From Paracoccus fistulariae (GTDB taxonomy: Bacteria; Pseudomonadota; Alphaproteobacteria; Rhodobacterales; Rhodobacteraceae), in assembly GCF_028553785.1 (NCBI RefSeq), contig NZ_CP067136.1:1178001-1242000 (forward strand): DNA of 64,000 nt. Direction: 5' to 3'. This document shows positions 1 to 11,771 of this stretch, piece after piece. Position numbers and translations under genes: made by a program. Every line of letters begins with the position of its first letter. Within the stretch, counting starts at the first letter, position 1. Under the pieces are notes generated by a model. It did no database searches. It saw only the letters and a list, made by a program, of their open reading frames with translations, and was not told the origin of the DNA.

Positions 1-2
1 CC

Positions 3-1286
3 GTGCTGATGTCGGGCGATCTGCCGGTGCTTGCCACCTATACCCAGGTTTTCATGAAATCGCTGGGCGGTTACGTGATCACCTATTTCCCGCTGTTCCT
101 GCTGGGCGCGATCTTTGGCAAGCTCATGGCAGATAGCGGCGCGGCGCGCACCATTGCGGAACAGATCGTCTCGACGCTGGGCACGAAACGCGCCATTCTG
201 GCGGTGGTGCTGTCCTGCGGCGTGCTGACCTATGGCGGGGTGTCGCTGTTCGTGGTGGCCTTTGCCATCTATCCGATTGCGAACTCGCTGTTCCGCCGCG
301 CCGATATCCCCAAGCGGCTGCTGCCCGCCGCCATCGCGCTTGGGTCCTTTACCTTCACCATGACCGCCTTTCCGGGCACGCCCGCGATTCAGAACGCCAT
401 TCCGATGCCCTTCTTTGGCACCAATGTCTTTGCCGCGCCGGTTCTGGGGACGCTGGCCGGGCTGGTGATGCTGTTCGGTGGCACCGCCTGGCTGAACCGC
501 CGCGCCGCAGCCGCCGCTGCGCGGGACGAGGGCTATGGCCAGCATGCCCGCACCGCCGCCGACAGTTCGCTGGCCGAGGATGCCGACCTGCCCGGTTTCG
601 GGCTGGCCATCCTGCCGGTGATTTCGGTGATCGCCCTGAATGCGATCTTTACCTATCTGGTGATCCCGAACATGGATGCCAGCTATCTGGCCCTGCCCGA
701 ATATGGCGCAACCGACCTGAAAAGCGTGGCCGGGATCTGGGCGATAATCGTGGCGCTGACGGCCTCGATCGCGCTGACGCTGTTGCTGAACTGGCGCCGC
801 TTCACCGATGTGAAGGAAAGCGTCAATTCCGGCACGATGGGATCGCTGCTGCCGATCTTCAACACCGCGTCCGAGGTCGGTTACGGCGCCGTCATCGCCT
901 CGCTTCCGGCCTTCATGGTGATCAAGGATGCGGTGCTGGGGCTGTTTCCCGACAATCCGGTCGCCTCGCTGGCCGTGGCCGTCAATGTGCTGGCGGGGAT
1001 CACCGGCTCTGCCTCGGGCGGGATGTCCATCGCGCTGAATGCGTTGGGAGAGCAGTTCGCGACCATGGCGCAGGATCAGGGGATCAGCATGGGGCTGATG
1101 CACCGGGTGACGGCGCTGGCCTCGGGCGGGTTCGACGCCCTGCCCCATAATGGCGCGGTCATCACGCTGCTGGCGATTACCGGGATGACGCATAAGAAAA
1201 GCTACGCCGATATCTTTGTCGTCGCCGTGGCGATTCCGGTTCTGGCCACCATCGGGGTGATCATTCTGGGATCCTTCGGCCTCTGA
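3..1286 (+). CDS. GntP-family permease, 5' end cut by window edge
   Basis: An inner-membrane carrier of the GntP/CitMHS-like ion transporter type, family members of which take up gluconate or other organic acids. The visible 427 residues are almost entirely hydrophobic helices, with the typical re-entrant Gly/Pro/Thr-rich stretches (FTMTAFPGTPAIQNAIP near residue 118 and GSASGGMSIALNA near 335) and a short cytoplasmic loop rich in Ala, Arg and Asp around 165-195. The reading frame is open to the left edge and the first codon seen is an internal GTG, so the true start lies outside. The gene ends against a bidirectional hairpin shared with glnA. Substrate cannot be told from sequence; the family call is firm, gluconate specificity is not. 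Confidence 0.85.
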   Translation: MLMSGDLPVLATYTQVFMKSLGGYVITYFPLFLLGAIFGKLMADSGAARTIAEQIVSTLGTKRAILAVVLSCGVLTYGGVSLFVVAFAIYPIANSLFRRADIPKRLLPAAIALGSFTFTMTAFPGTPAIQNAIPMPFFGTNVFAAPVLGTLAGLVMLFGGTAWLNRRAAAAAARDEGYGQHARTAADSSLAEDADLPGFGLAILPVISVIALNAIFTYLVIPNMDASYLALPEYGATDLKSVAGIWAIIVALTASIALTLLLNWRRFTDVKESVNSGTMGSLLPIFNTASEVGYGAVIASLPAFMVIKDAVLGLFPDNPVASLAVAVNVLAGITGSASGGMSIALNALGEQFATMAQDQGISMGLMHRVTALASGGFDALPHNGAVITLLAITGMTHKKSYADIFVVAVAIPVLATIGVIILGSFGL

Positions 1287-1307
1287 CACGCTCGCCGCAG
1301 GTACAGC

Positions 1308-1337
1308 AAAAAGCCGCCCCCGACAGGGCGGCTTTTT
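1308..1337. terminator. Bidirectional Rho-independent terminator between permease and glnA
   Basis: A perfect 7-bp GC stem (GCCGCCC/GGGCGGC) is flanked by five A on the left and five T on the right, so it can end transcription in both directions between two convergent genes. Confidence 0.9.
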
Positions 1338-1362
1338 CTGTTTTCAGATCCGCAAGGCGGGA

Positions 1363-2769
1363 TCAGCAGCTGTAATACATCTGATATTCGACCGGATGGG
1401 GGGTGTGCTCATAGGCATAAACCTCTTCCCATTTCAGGGCGATATAGCCCTCAAGCTGGTCGCGGGTGAAGACATCGCCCGCCAGCAGGAAGTCCATGTC
1501 CTTCTCCAGCTCTTCCAGCGCCTCGCGCAGGCTGCCGCAGACGGTCGGGATTTCGGCCAGTTCTTCGGGCGGCAGATCATACAGATCCTTGTCCGATGCC
1601 GGGCCCGGATCGATCTTGTTCTTGATGCCGTCCAGACCCGCCATCAGCAGTGCCGCAAAGCACAGATAGGGGTTGGCCGAGGGATCGGGGAAGCGGGCTT
1701 CGACGCGCTTGGCCTTGGGGCTTTCGGTCCACGGGATCCGCACGCAGCCCGAGCGGTTGCGGGCCGAATAGGCGCGCAGCACCGGGGCCTCGAAACCGGG
1801 GATCAGGCGCTTGTAGCTGTTGGTCGAGGGGTTGGTCAGCGCGTTCAGCGCCTTGGCGTGCTTCAGGATACCGCCGATGAACCACAGCGCCTCTTGCGAC
1901 AGGTCGGCATATTTGTCGCCCGCGAACAGCGGCTTGCCGTCCTTCCAGATCGACATGTTCACATGCATCCCCGAGCCGTTATCGCCCTTCATCGGCTTCG
2001 GCATGAAGGTCGCCGATTTGCCATAGGCATCGGCCACGTTGTGGATCACGTATTTGTATTTCTGGATATTGTCGGCCTGTTCGGTCAGCCCGCCAAAGAT
2101 CAGGCCAAGCTCGTGCTGACCGCTGGCAACCTCGTGGTGGTGCTTGTCCACCTTCATGCCCATGCGCTTCATCGTGGACAGCATTTCGCCGCGGATATCC
2201 TGACCGGCATCGATGGGATTGACCGGGAAATAGCCGCCCTTGTGGCCGGCGCGGTGGCCCTGGTTGCCCATTTCGTATTCGGTATCGGTATTCCAAGCCG
2301 CATCGACCGCGTCGATCTGATAGGCCACCTTCTGCGGCGTCACCGAATAGCGCACATCGTCGAACAGGAAGAATTCAGCCTCGGGGCCGAAATAAGAGAC
2401 ATCGCCGATGCCGGTCGATCTCAGATAGGCTTCGGCCTTGTCGGCGGTGCCGCGCGGGTCACGGCTATAGGCCTCGCCGGTATCGGGTTCGACCACGTTG
2501 CAGTGAACGCAAAGCGTCTTTTCGGCGTAGAACGGATCGATATAGACCGACGCCGGGTCGAGGATCAGTTTCATGTCCGACTGGTCGATCGACTTCCAGC
2601 CCGCGATCGAGCTGCCGTCGAACATGAAGCCTTCTTCAAAGAAGTCCTCATCGACCAGATCGACATCCAGCGTCACATGCTGAAGCTTGCCCTTGGGGTC
2701 GGTGAAACGAACGTCGACATAGGCGACTTCTTCGTCCTTCAGCAATTGCAAGACATCTGTAACTTTCAT
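1363..2769 (-). CDS. glnA: Glutamine synthetase, type I
   Basis: Makes glutamine from glutamate, ammonia and ATP as a cytosolic dodecamer; the central ammonia-assimilating enzyme. At 468 residues it has the normal GSI-beta length. Visible landmarks are [10 protein letters not shown] near residue 49, the catalytic-domain NGSGMHVN and NRSGCVRIP motifs, and the adenylylation loop with DLYDLPPEE, which places the target tyrosine at residue 397, the same number as in E. coli. This predicts control by GlnE adenylylation. It lies 97 bp downstream of glnB on the same strand, the classic glnBA order. The start is the ATG that begins MKVTDVLQ; a GAA/GGGA-rich stretch precedes it. A second, distinct GS-like gene at 18966-20321 lacks the tyrosine loop. 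Confidence 0.98.
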   Translation of the reverse strand: MKVTDVLQLLKDEEVAYVDVRFTDPKGKLQHVTLDVDLVDEDFFEEGFMFDGSSIAGWKSIDQSDMKLILDPASVYIDPFYAEKTLCVHCNVVEPDTGEAYSRDPRGTADKAEAYLRSTGIGDVSYFGPEAEFFLFDDVRYSVTPQKVAYQIDAVDAAWNTDTEYEMGNQGHRAGHKGGYFPVNPIDAGQDIRGEMLSTMKRMGMKVDKHHHEVASGQHELGLIFGGLTEQADNIQKYKYVIHNVADAYGKSATFMPKPMKGDNGSGMHVNMSIWKDGKPLFAGDKYADLSQEALWFIGGILKHAKALNALTNPSTNSYKRLIPGFEAPVLRAYSARNRSGCVRIPWTESPKAKRVEARFPDPSANPYLCFAALLMAGLDGIKNKIDPGPASDKDLYDLPPEELAEIPTVCGSLREALEELEKDMDFLLAGDVFTRDQLEGYIALKWEEVYAYEHTPHPVEYQMYYSC

Positions 2770-2866
2770 CTCTTCCCTTTCTTCAATTTTACGCCGCGCA
2801 CCATTCGGGCCGGGGCGTCAAGGTTCCTGTCTCCGACCGCCCGCACCTGCGGACAGCCGGGAAATC

Positions 2867-3253
<387 letters not shown>

Positions 3254-3318
3254 TCATGGCCCGGGTAAATGCAGCAGGCGGCGGATCATGGTTGGAATGA
3301 AGGCAACCGGGTGTGTTT

Positions 3319-3335
3319 GCGCAAAAATTATGCAG
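3319..3335. promoter_or_regulatory. Candidate NtrC-like dyad upstream of glnB
   Basis: The 17-bp sequence TGCGCAAAAATTATGCA has TGC/GCA ends and an AT-rich core, like the TGCAC-N7-GTGCA layout of NtrC sites, but the inner positions match only partly. It lies about 115 bp upstream of the glnB start, a sensible activator distance. No sigma-54 promoter was recognised nearby. This is a weak call resting on position and partial symmetry. Confidence 0.25.
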
Positions 3336-3360
3336 CAAGATTAAAAGTCAGGCAATCGTG

Positions 3361-4962
3361 ATGTTGGACGGCACTGAAATTCTGACCTCTGCCCAAATGC
3401 GCGCCCTCGAATCCCGCGCGATGGCCAGTGGCACGGTCACCGGTCTGCAGTTGATGGAGCGTGCGGGCAGCGCCGTGGCAGGGCAGATCCGGCTGCGCTG
3501 GCCCGTGCCGGGGCGCGTCACCGTGTTATGCGGTCCGGGCAATAACGGCGGCGACGGTTATGTCATTGCCCGGCTGCTGCACGAGGCGGGATGGCGCGTG
3601 CGGGTTCTGGGCCTGCCGGCCCCCCCCGGCCCGGATGCCGCGCAGATGAAGGACCGCTGGCAGAGGATCGGACCGATCCTGCCGCTGACGCGGGCAGAAT
3701 TGCAGCAGGGCGGCGGTCCCCACCTTCATGTCGACGCAATTTTCGGCACCGGCCTGACGCGCCCGCCGACGGGTGAGATCGCCCAGCTGTTGCGCCATCT
3801 GGCGGGCTTTGGCGGCGATCTTGTCGCCGTGGATTGCCCAAGCGGGCTGTGCATGGATAGCGGCGCGATGCTGGGCCAAAGCCGCGAGGATGCGCAATAC
3901 CTGCTGCGCGCCGGGCTGACCGTCGCCTTTGACAGCCCAAAGCCCGGGCATCTGCTGGGGCTTGGGCCGGAATGCTGCGGCAGGCTGGTGATCGCCGATA
4001 TCGGGCTGCATGACTGGCGCGTGACAGGCGCGGATGATCCACCCGCCGCCCCCCGCCCGTTGACCGAGGCGATATGGCCCGAGTTCGATATCCCCGACAG
4101 CCGCCGCCCGGCGCTCTCAGCCCAGAAACAGGCACAATGGCTGAGCAGACGAGGCTCTGGCCGGGGCCATAAATTCAGCCACGGTCACGCGCTGGTCATT
4201 GCCCGAGGCATCGGCCACGGCGGCGCCGCGCGTCTGGCGGCCCGCGCCGCCCTGCGGATCGGCGCGGGTCTGGTCACCATCTGCCCCACGGGTTCCGCGC
4301 TGATCGAGCATTCGGCCCCGCCCGACGCGCTGATGCGCAAGCAGGTGAATGATGCCGAGGATTTGGCGAAGATGCTGGCCGACAGGCGGATCACATCGGT
4401 TTGCCTTGGCCCTGGCTGCGGGATCGACCGCGCCTCGGACCTGCTGCCTGTTCTGCTGGCATCGGCGCGCGCCGCCGTGCTTGATGCCGATGCGCTGACC
4501 GCCCTGGCAATGGACGACACCCCGTTCAGGGGTCTGCATGGCAACATCGTCCTGACCCCGCATCTGGGCGAATTTGCCCGTCTTTTCCCGGATCTGGCCC
4601 GGCGGCTGACCGAAACGCCCGACAGCGGCCCCGCCTATTCCAAGCTTGACGCCGCGCGCGACGCTGCCGCGCGCAGCAAGGCGGTGGTCCTGCTGAAAGG
4701 GCCGGATAGCGTGATCGCCGCGCCGGATGGGCACGCGGCGATCCATTCGGCCTTCGACATTCCCTGGCTTGCCACGGCCGGCGCGGGCGATGTTCTGGCG
4801 GGCATCATCACCGGGCTTCTGGCGCGTGGCCTGCCTGCCCTTGACGCGGCATCGCTTGGGACACGTGTCCATGCCAAGGCCGCGCGTCTTTTCGGTCCCG
4901 GCCTGATCGCGGATGACCTGCCCGATCTGATCCCGCAGGTCTTGCGCGACATATCCGGCTAG
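3361..4962 (+). CDS. nnr: Bifunctional NAD(P)H-hydrate epimerase/dehydratase
   Basis: Repairs hydrated NADH and NADPH: the N-terminal YjeF domain epimerises (R)- to (S)-NAD(P)HX, and the C-terminal ribokinase-like domain dehydrates the S form using ADP. The epimerase motif PGNNGGDGYVIAR is at about residues 58-70, and the dehydratase signature GAGDVLAGIITGLL begins near residue 474 of 533. Both domains look intact. An upstream GTG at 3313 would add 16 residues, but the ATG at 3361 starts a protein that aligns with the usual N terminus (LTSAQMRALE within 15 residues), so I prefer it. It is divergent from glnB. Function follows from domains alone; neighbours add nothing. Confidence 0.95.
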   Translation: MLDGTEILTSAQMRALESRAMASGTVTGLQLMERAGSAVAGQIRLRWPVPGRVTVLCGPGNNGGDGYVIARLLHEAGWRVRVLGLPAPPGPDAAQMKDRWQRIGPILPLTRAELQQGGGPHLHVDAIFGTGLTRPPTGEIAQLLRHLAGFGGDLVAVDCPSGLCMDSGAMLGQSREDAQYLLRAGLTVAFDSPKPGHLLGLGPECCGRLVIADIGLHDWRVTGADDPPAAPRPLTEAIWPEFDIPDSRRPALSAQKQAQWLSRRGSGRGHKFSHGHALVIARGIGHGGAARLAARAALRIGAGLVTICPTGSALIEHSAPPDALMRKQVNDAEDLAKMLADRRITSVCLGPGCGIDRASDLLPVLLASARAAVLDADALTALAMDDTPFRGLHGNIVLTPHLGEFARLFPDLARRLTETPDSGPAYSKLDAARDAAARSKAVVLLKGPDSVIAAPDGHAAIHSAFDIPWLATAGAGDVLAGIITGLLARGLPALDAASLGTRVHAKAARLFGPGLIADDLPDLIPQVLRDISG

Positions 4963-4975
4963 CAGCAAATGGAAA

Positions 4976-5000
4976 ACGGCCCGCGGGACATGCGGGCCGT
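4976..5000 (-). terminator. Terminator hairpin of the alkaline phosphatase gene
   Basis: Perfect 9-bp stem (ACGGCCCGC/GCGGGCCGT) with a 7-nt loop. On the minus strand it is followed by TTTTCCATTT, so it fits termination of the gene at 5020-6699; the plus strand has no T run. Confidence 0.7.
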
Positions 5001-5019
5001 CTGAAGAAAAGGCAGCGGA

Positions 5020-6699
5020 TCAGTTGCTGCCGTTTGTCTCTCCGGTGGCGGCATCGTGGCTTTCCGACGCGCTGGTCGGCGCATCCGGGTCCATCTTGTC
5101 ACCATCATTGGCGGTTTCCGCCTCGGATCCGTCCGTCATGGCCTCACCGGCCTCGGCACCGTCAGCCATATCGGCGCTTGTGTCAGCATCCATGCCCGCC
5201 GCAGACGCATCGCCCGCCGTGATCGCCTTATACATGACGTGGAAGATCAGGTTCTGCTCGATCACGCCGCCGAACAGATGCGCCCAGGGCCCTTGCGCCA
5301 TCACCGCCACATCGACGGCGGAATGCGTCTCGGACGGCAGAGGCAGCAGCGCCTGTTGCAGGAAATCGGGATCCGTCGCCTGTTCCTGGGTCAGCACCTC
5401 GCGGGTCCCGGTATAATCGTTGCTGCCTTCCTCCTGATGCAGGATGGAACCCGCGCCGTTCAGATAGCTGGCCACGCTATAGGGCTTGCCGTCCAGCGCC
5501 ATGGCCAGATCTTCCGAATGCTCCGGCCCTTCATCATCGACATTATAGCACAGGCCGGTGATCGGCGTGCCGCGTCCGCAATAGCCGTTGAATTCCAGCA
5601 CATGCCCGTGATCAGCAGTCACCACGATCAGCGTCTCTTCCTGATCCACCATCGAAACGGCCTTTTCGATCGCCTCGGCAAAGGCCGCGCCATCGGTCAC
5701 CGCACGATGCAGGTTGCCGTCGTGATTGGCGTGATCGACCCGGCCGGCCTCGACCATCAGGTAATAGCCATCACCGTTCTGCGACAGGCTGGTGATCGCC
5801 TTTTCGGTCATCTCGGCCAAAGAGGGCTCATCCGTGCGGTCCTCTTCGTACTGCATATGACTGCCTTCAAACAGGCCCAGAATCGGCTGCGCCGGATCGG
5901 CATCGGCAAAGGTCTGGTCGTTCCAGACATATTGCCAGCCCTTGGCAGTGATCTCATCCACCAGATTGCGGTTATCGACGCGGCGGCCCTCGGTCCCCTC
6001 ATCATCGGTGATCCCCGCCGGCAGGAAATTCGCCCGCCCGCCACCAAGGGCCAGATCCACGGTCCCGGCCTCGATCGCATCGACCATCTGCGCGGCGATA
6101 TCCTTCTGGGCACAGCCCTCGGGCAGCTTGGTGTCATCCTCCCAATCGCGATTCGCGGTGCGGGCATAGACGGCAGCCGGGGTGGCATGGGTCAGCCGCG
6201 CCGTGCTGACGATCCCCACCGATTTCCCCATATCCGAGACGATCTCGGCAAAGGTGGTCAACCCCGCCGTCGCCGCCGCATCGCAGCTGTCATAGGCGCC
6301 GGCATCGTCGATATTGATGGTGCCGTTGCGCGACTTGATCCCGGTGTTCAGGGCGCTGGCCGTGGGTGCCGAATCCGGGGTCTGGCCGTTCGTGGTATAG
6401 GTCTTGACCAGCGCCGAATACGGGAATTTCTCCTGCGGCAGCACATGATCGTCGCCAAGCCCGCCGGCCTTCTGGCCGACCCACAGCCGCGTCGCATATT
6501 GCGTGCCGATGCTGTTGCCATCGGCGACGAACAGGATCACGTTCCTGGCGCGATTGGTGTTGTTTGTGACCGCCTCACGCGCGGTCAGGGCCGCCTGCGC
6601 ATCGGTAAACCACGTGCTGTCCTTCTGCGCGATATCCACCTCTGCGACAGCCGGTATCGCCGCCAGCAGCGACAATGTACTCGCCATACGAATAATCAT
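5020..6699 (-). CDS. Secreted alkaline phosphatase (PhoA family) with acidic C-terminal tail
   Basis: A periplasmic or exported zinc/magnesium phosphomonoesterase that would free phosphate from organic esters. A signal peptide covers residues 1-19 (ending IPAVA). Metal ligand Asp60 sits in VILFVADGNS, the nucleophile is Ser110 in PDSAPTASALNTG, and the later metal motifs are VTADHGH and ETHSAVDVAV. A Pro-Thr pair replaces the usual small residues just after the nucleophile. The enzyme core ends near residue 495; the last 64 residues are an Asp/Ala/Ser/Glu-rich, Cys-free and probably disordered tail. Single gene ended by its own hairpin; the family is commonly phosphate-regulated, but I found no convincing two-half Pho box. 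Confidence 0.93.
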   Translation of the reverse strand: MIIRMASTLSLLAAIPAVAEVDIAQKDSTWFTDAQAALTAREAVTNNTNRARNVILFVADGNSIGTQYATRLWVGQKAGGLGDDHVLPQEKFPYSALVKTYTTNGQTPDSAPTASALNTGIKSRNGTINIDDAGAYDSCDAAATAGLTTFAEIVSDMGKSVGIVSTARLTHATPAAVYARTANRDWEDDTKLPEGCAQKDIAAQMVDAIEAGTVDLALGGGRANFLPAGITDDEGTEGRRVDNRNLVDEITAKGWQYVWNDQTFADADPAQPILGLFEGSHMQYEEDRTDEPSLAEMTEKAITSLSQNGDGYYLMVEAGRVDHANHDGNLHRAVTDGAAFAEAIEKAVSMVDQEETLIVVTADHGHVLEFNGYCGRGTPITGLCYNVDDEGPEHSEDLAMALDGKPYSVASYLNGAGSILHQEEGSNDYTGTREVLTQEQATDPDFLQQALLPLPSETHSAVDVAVMAQGPWAHLFGGVIEQNLIFHVMYKAITAGDASAAGMDADTSADMADGAEAGEAMTDGSEAETANDGDKMDPDAPTSASESHDAATGETNGSN

Positions 6700-6852
6700 G
6701 TTTGATCTTCTCCCCTAATCACGCGCCTTGGCAGATGTCAGGACAGGTCAGCCAGAAATATCCGGGCTCAGGTGATCGAGGCCCGGATTCCTGCACCGGC
6801 GCAGTCCCGATAGTGAACCAGATAGCCGCGTCAGGGAAAGATTTTATGACAG

Positions 6853-7262
6853 TCAAAAAGGAGAATTCTTCTGGCCCTGATCCCGCTCTGCAAGAATTCG
6901 GGCCAGATCGGGCCTGCGGAAAGATGGCCCTTTCAGGACCTTCCCATCCTCGCGCAGGACCGGCCGACCATCAGCCCCCAGCTTCGACATGTTCGAGTCA
7001 TGAACCTCGGCCATGGCGCGATCCTTCAGCTTGTGCAGGCCGAATTCCAGAAACGTCCCGTCCAGCACATATTGGATATCGCACAGCGCATCCAGAACCT
7101 CGACCAGATCCCCGGCCTGGGCGGCGGCCCGTAACTCGGCCACCTCCTCTTCCAGAAGCGCCAGCCGCATCTGAACGCGCGCCTCGGGAATGACCGGCGA
7201 CTCTTCCACCGGCACATCGAAGGCCTCGTGCCACTCCTGCACAATGGCCAGCGTGTCAGCCA

Positions 7263-7263
<1 letters not shown>
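6853..7263 (-). CDS. MazG-like nucleotide pyrophosphohydrolase
   Basis: Short (136-residue) all-alpha NTP-PPase of the MazG/HisE superfamily, expected to cleave (d)NTPs or related nucleotides to monophosphate and pyrophosphate. The metal-binding pattern is visible: LLEEEVAEL (Glu38-Glu43, an E-E-x-x-E motif) and then EVLDALCDIQYVLDG with Glu55, Asp58 and Asp62. Its stop-to-start contact with nrdF (it begins at 7263, where nrdF ends) shows it is the last gene of the nrdHIEF operon, which suggests clean-up of aberrant or excess deoxynucleotides made by the reductase. That role is inference. It is too divergent to be called MazG proper, which is about twice as long. Confidence 0.85.
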
Positions 7264-10421
<3,158 letters not shown>

Positions 10422-10437
<16 letters not shown>

Positions 10438-10835
10438 TCCAACCCCCGGAATTTTTCCAGCCCCGCCCGCACGCGAAGCACATCAGTTTCAGTTCCGGCC
10501 AGCTCGAAGCGATACAGAACCGGGATCTTGCATTTCTCGGCGATTACCCGGGCCGCCAGGGCAAAGGTCGCGCCGAAATTGCGGTTTCCCGCCCCGATCA
10601 CGCCACGCAACAGCGCGCGATGGGCGGGATCGTTCAGAAAACGGATAACCTGCTTGGGGACCGCGCCCCGTCCCTCTCCATCCGCGAAGGTCGGGCTGAC
10701 CAGCACGAAGGGGCGACGGGGCTGCGGCATGGCATCCTTGGGCGAGACCGGAATCCTCATGGCGGGCTGCGCCAGCGCGGTGATGAACCGCGCCGTGTTG
10801 CCAGATGCCGATGAGAAATAGACCAGATCCGCCAT
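10422..10835 (-). CDS. nrdI: NrdI flavodoxin-like activator
   Basis: Flavoprotein that supplies the oxidant used to assemble the Mn-tyrosyl cofactor of NrdF. The 137-residue product opens with [15 protein letters not shown], the FMN phosphate-binding loop, and holds [18 protein letters not shown] near residue 80, the diagnostic NrdI flavin loop. It sits between nrdH and nrdE, 9 bp after nrdH and overlapping nrdE, the standard order of the operon. Confidence 0.97.
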
Positions 10836-10844
10836 TATCCTGCC

Positions 10845-11066
10845 TCAGGACAGGCGGCCGATCATATCGGGACGGAAGCCGGCCCAATGGTCTTCGCCGG
10901 CAATGACCACGGGCGCCTGACGATATCCCAACGAAGTCACATGCTGCATGGCCGCATCGTCTTCGGTCAGGTCGATCACGCTATAGGAAATGCCGCGGGC
11001 ATCCAGCGCACGGGTCGTCGCGGTGCATTGTACGCAGGCGGGCTTCGAATAAACGGTGATGGTCAT
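10845..11066 (-). CDS. nrdH: NrdH glutaredoxin-like redoxin
   Basis: Electron donor for NrdEF. It is 73 residues long with the redox motif CVQC at residues 11-14 and the thioredoxin-fold APVV cis-proline region near residue 52, followed by the WAGFRPDMI C terminus typical of NrdH that allows reduction by thioredoxin reductase. First gene of nrdHIEF-mazG-like. The ATG follows a GAGGACAGCC ribosome-binding stretch, after about 265 nt of leader. Confidence 0.97.
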   Translation of the reverse strand: MTITVYSKPACVQCTATTRALDARGISYSVIDLTEDDAAMQHVTSLGYRQAPVVIAGEDHWAGFRPDMIGRLS

Positions 11067-11071
11067 GGCTG

Positions 11072-11336
11072 TCCTCTGCTCTGTCTTTTTTCGGCGCGGC
11101 GGTCAGAGAGGAAAGATCGGGGCCATCTGCCGCCCCGCGCTCCCCTTACCGGCCCCGTCGCCCGGTTGGTCACTGCGCCACAGCGGTGCTTTGCCCCCTG
11201 CCATCAGCCCCCGTCGCTGTCCCCGGTTGGTCCCGGCGATCATTCGCATCCAAGGGGCTGTGCCGGACAGACAGAAACGACGGCGGTTTGCCACCGTTTT
11301 TCATCCTGACCATCCACTGAAACAAATGCCCTGCAG
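11072..11336 (-). other. Long structured leader of the nrdHIEF operon
   Basis: Between the predicted promoter and nrdH lie about 265 nt with no convincing protein gene. A two-part motif occurs twice as a direct repeat: 11153-11171 and 11209-11232 share an 8-nt block (CCCCGTCG on the plus strand) and an 11-nt block (CCCGGTTGGTC), with a 5-nt insertion between the blocks in the second copy. Several stems are possible, among them CGGGGC/GCCCCG at 11118-11137, just before the ribosome-binding region, and GGTGG/CCGCC near 11282-11295. A 44-46-codon open frame starting with ATGs at 11300-11312 crosses it. The architecture suggests an RNA element, but no known riboswitch signature was recognised. 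Confidence 0.45.
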
Positions 11337-11352
11337 CCACATCATATAGACA
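11337..11352 (-). promoter_or_regulatory. NrdR box, promoter-proximal
   Basis: On the minus strand the 16-mer TGTCTATATGATGTGG matches the NrdR consensus ACACWATATWTWGTGT in its core. It overlaps the likely -10 hexamer. Its centre is 31 bp, three helical turns, from a second box. Confidence 0.8.
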
Positions 11353-11367
11353 CAAAGCCGAAAGCGG

Positions 11368-11383
11368 CGTCAATATATAGTCT
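11368..11383 (-). promoter_or_regulatory. NrdR box, promoter-distal
   Basis: Minus-strand AGACTATATATTGACG is a close match to the NrdR consensus, and its end forms the -35-like TTGACG. Together with the box at 11337-11352 it covers the promoter, as expected for repression by NrdR when dATP is plentiful. Confidence 0.85.
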
Positions 11384-11771
11384 GCACGGGATTTTGATTT
11401 TTCTGCCGGACGCGCGTTGCGCCCTGTGGTCACGGCATCGCATAGCGGCGTTTCGCCCTGCTTTCTTGCCGTCTGGGCGGCCGCAGATCAACCCCGAATG
11501 TGGCGCGTCGGGCACAGCCATTGCCCCGTCCGAATCGAAGATCGCAGATATGGTTGACCTGTCTTCGAACCACAACTGCTTGTGGCATGACCAAGACGCG
11601 CAAGGCACGCGGCCCACCACCGCGCGAAAGGCCCTGACCGGGCCACCTTCGCCGAGGCGGTCGGCCACATATGTCTGAAACGACTTACGGCATGTCGCAA
11701 ATTTGCCTTATCGAAATCATTGCAGGTTTAACGTGGACGGCAACGCAGCTGCTATCTTCGATGGATTCGCC
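11384..11771. other. Intergenic region between nrd promoter and gbcA
   Basis: No open frame here looks like a protein. Two small dyads stand out: CCACAA-CTGC-TTGTGG at 11570-11585, and the perfect palindrome GCAAATTTGC at 11697-11706, about 66 bp before the gbcA start. The second could be a regulator site for gbcAB. Nothing else is recognisable. Confidence 0.4.

Noticed and set aside
6846..6852. Pho-box-like half site ATGACAG upstream of the alkaline phosphatase
   Set aside because: Only one half fits; the second 7-bp half at the right 11-bp spacing is missing. A CTGACC/CTGACA pair nearer the gene has 10-bp spacing.
11072..11336. Cobalamin riboswitch in the nrd leader
   Set aside because: No GCCACTG box or other B12-element core, and class Ib reductase does not need B12.
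11394..11678. 94-codon open frame between nrd promoter and gbcA
   Set aside because: No ribosome-binding site, no similarity to known families, and equal-quality frames on the other strand.
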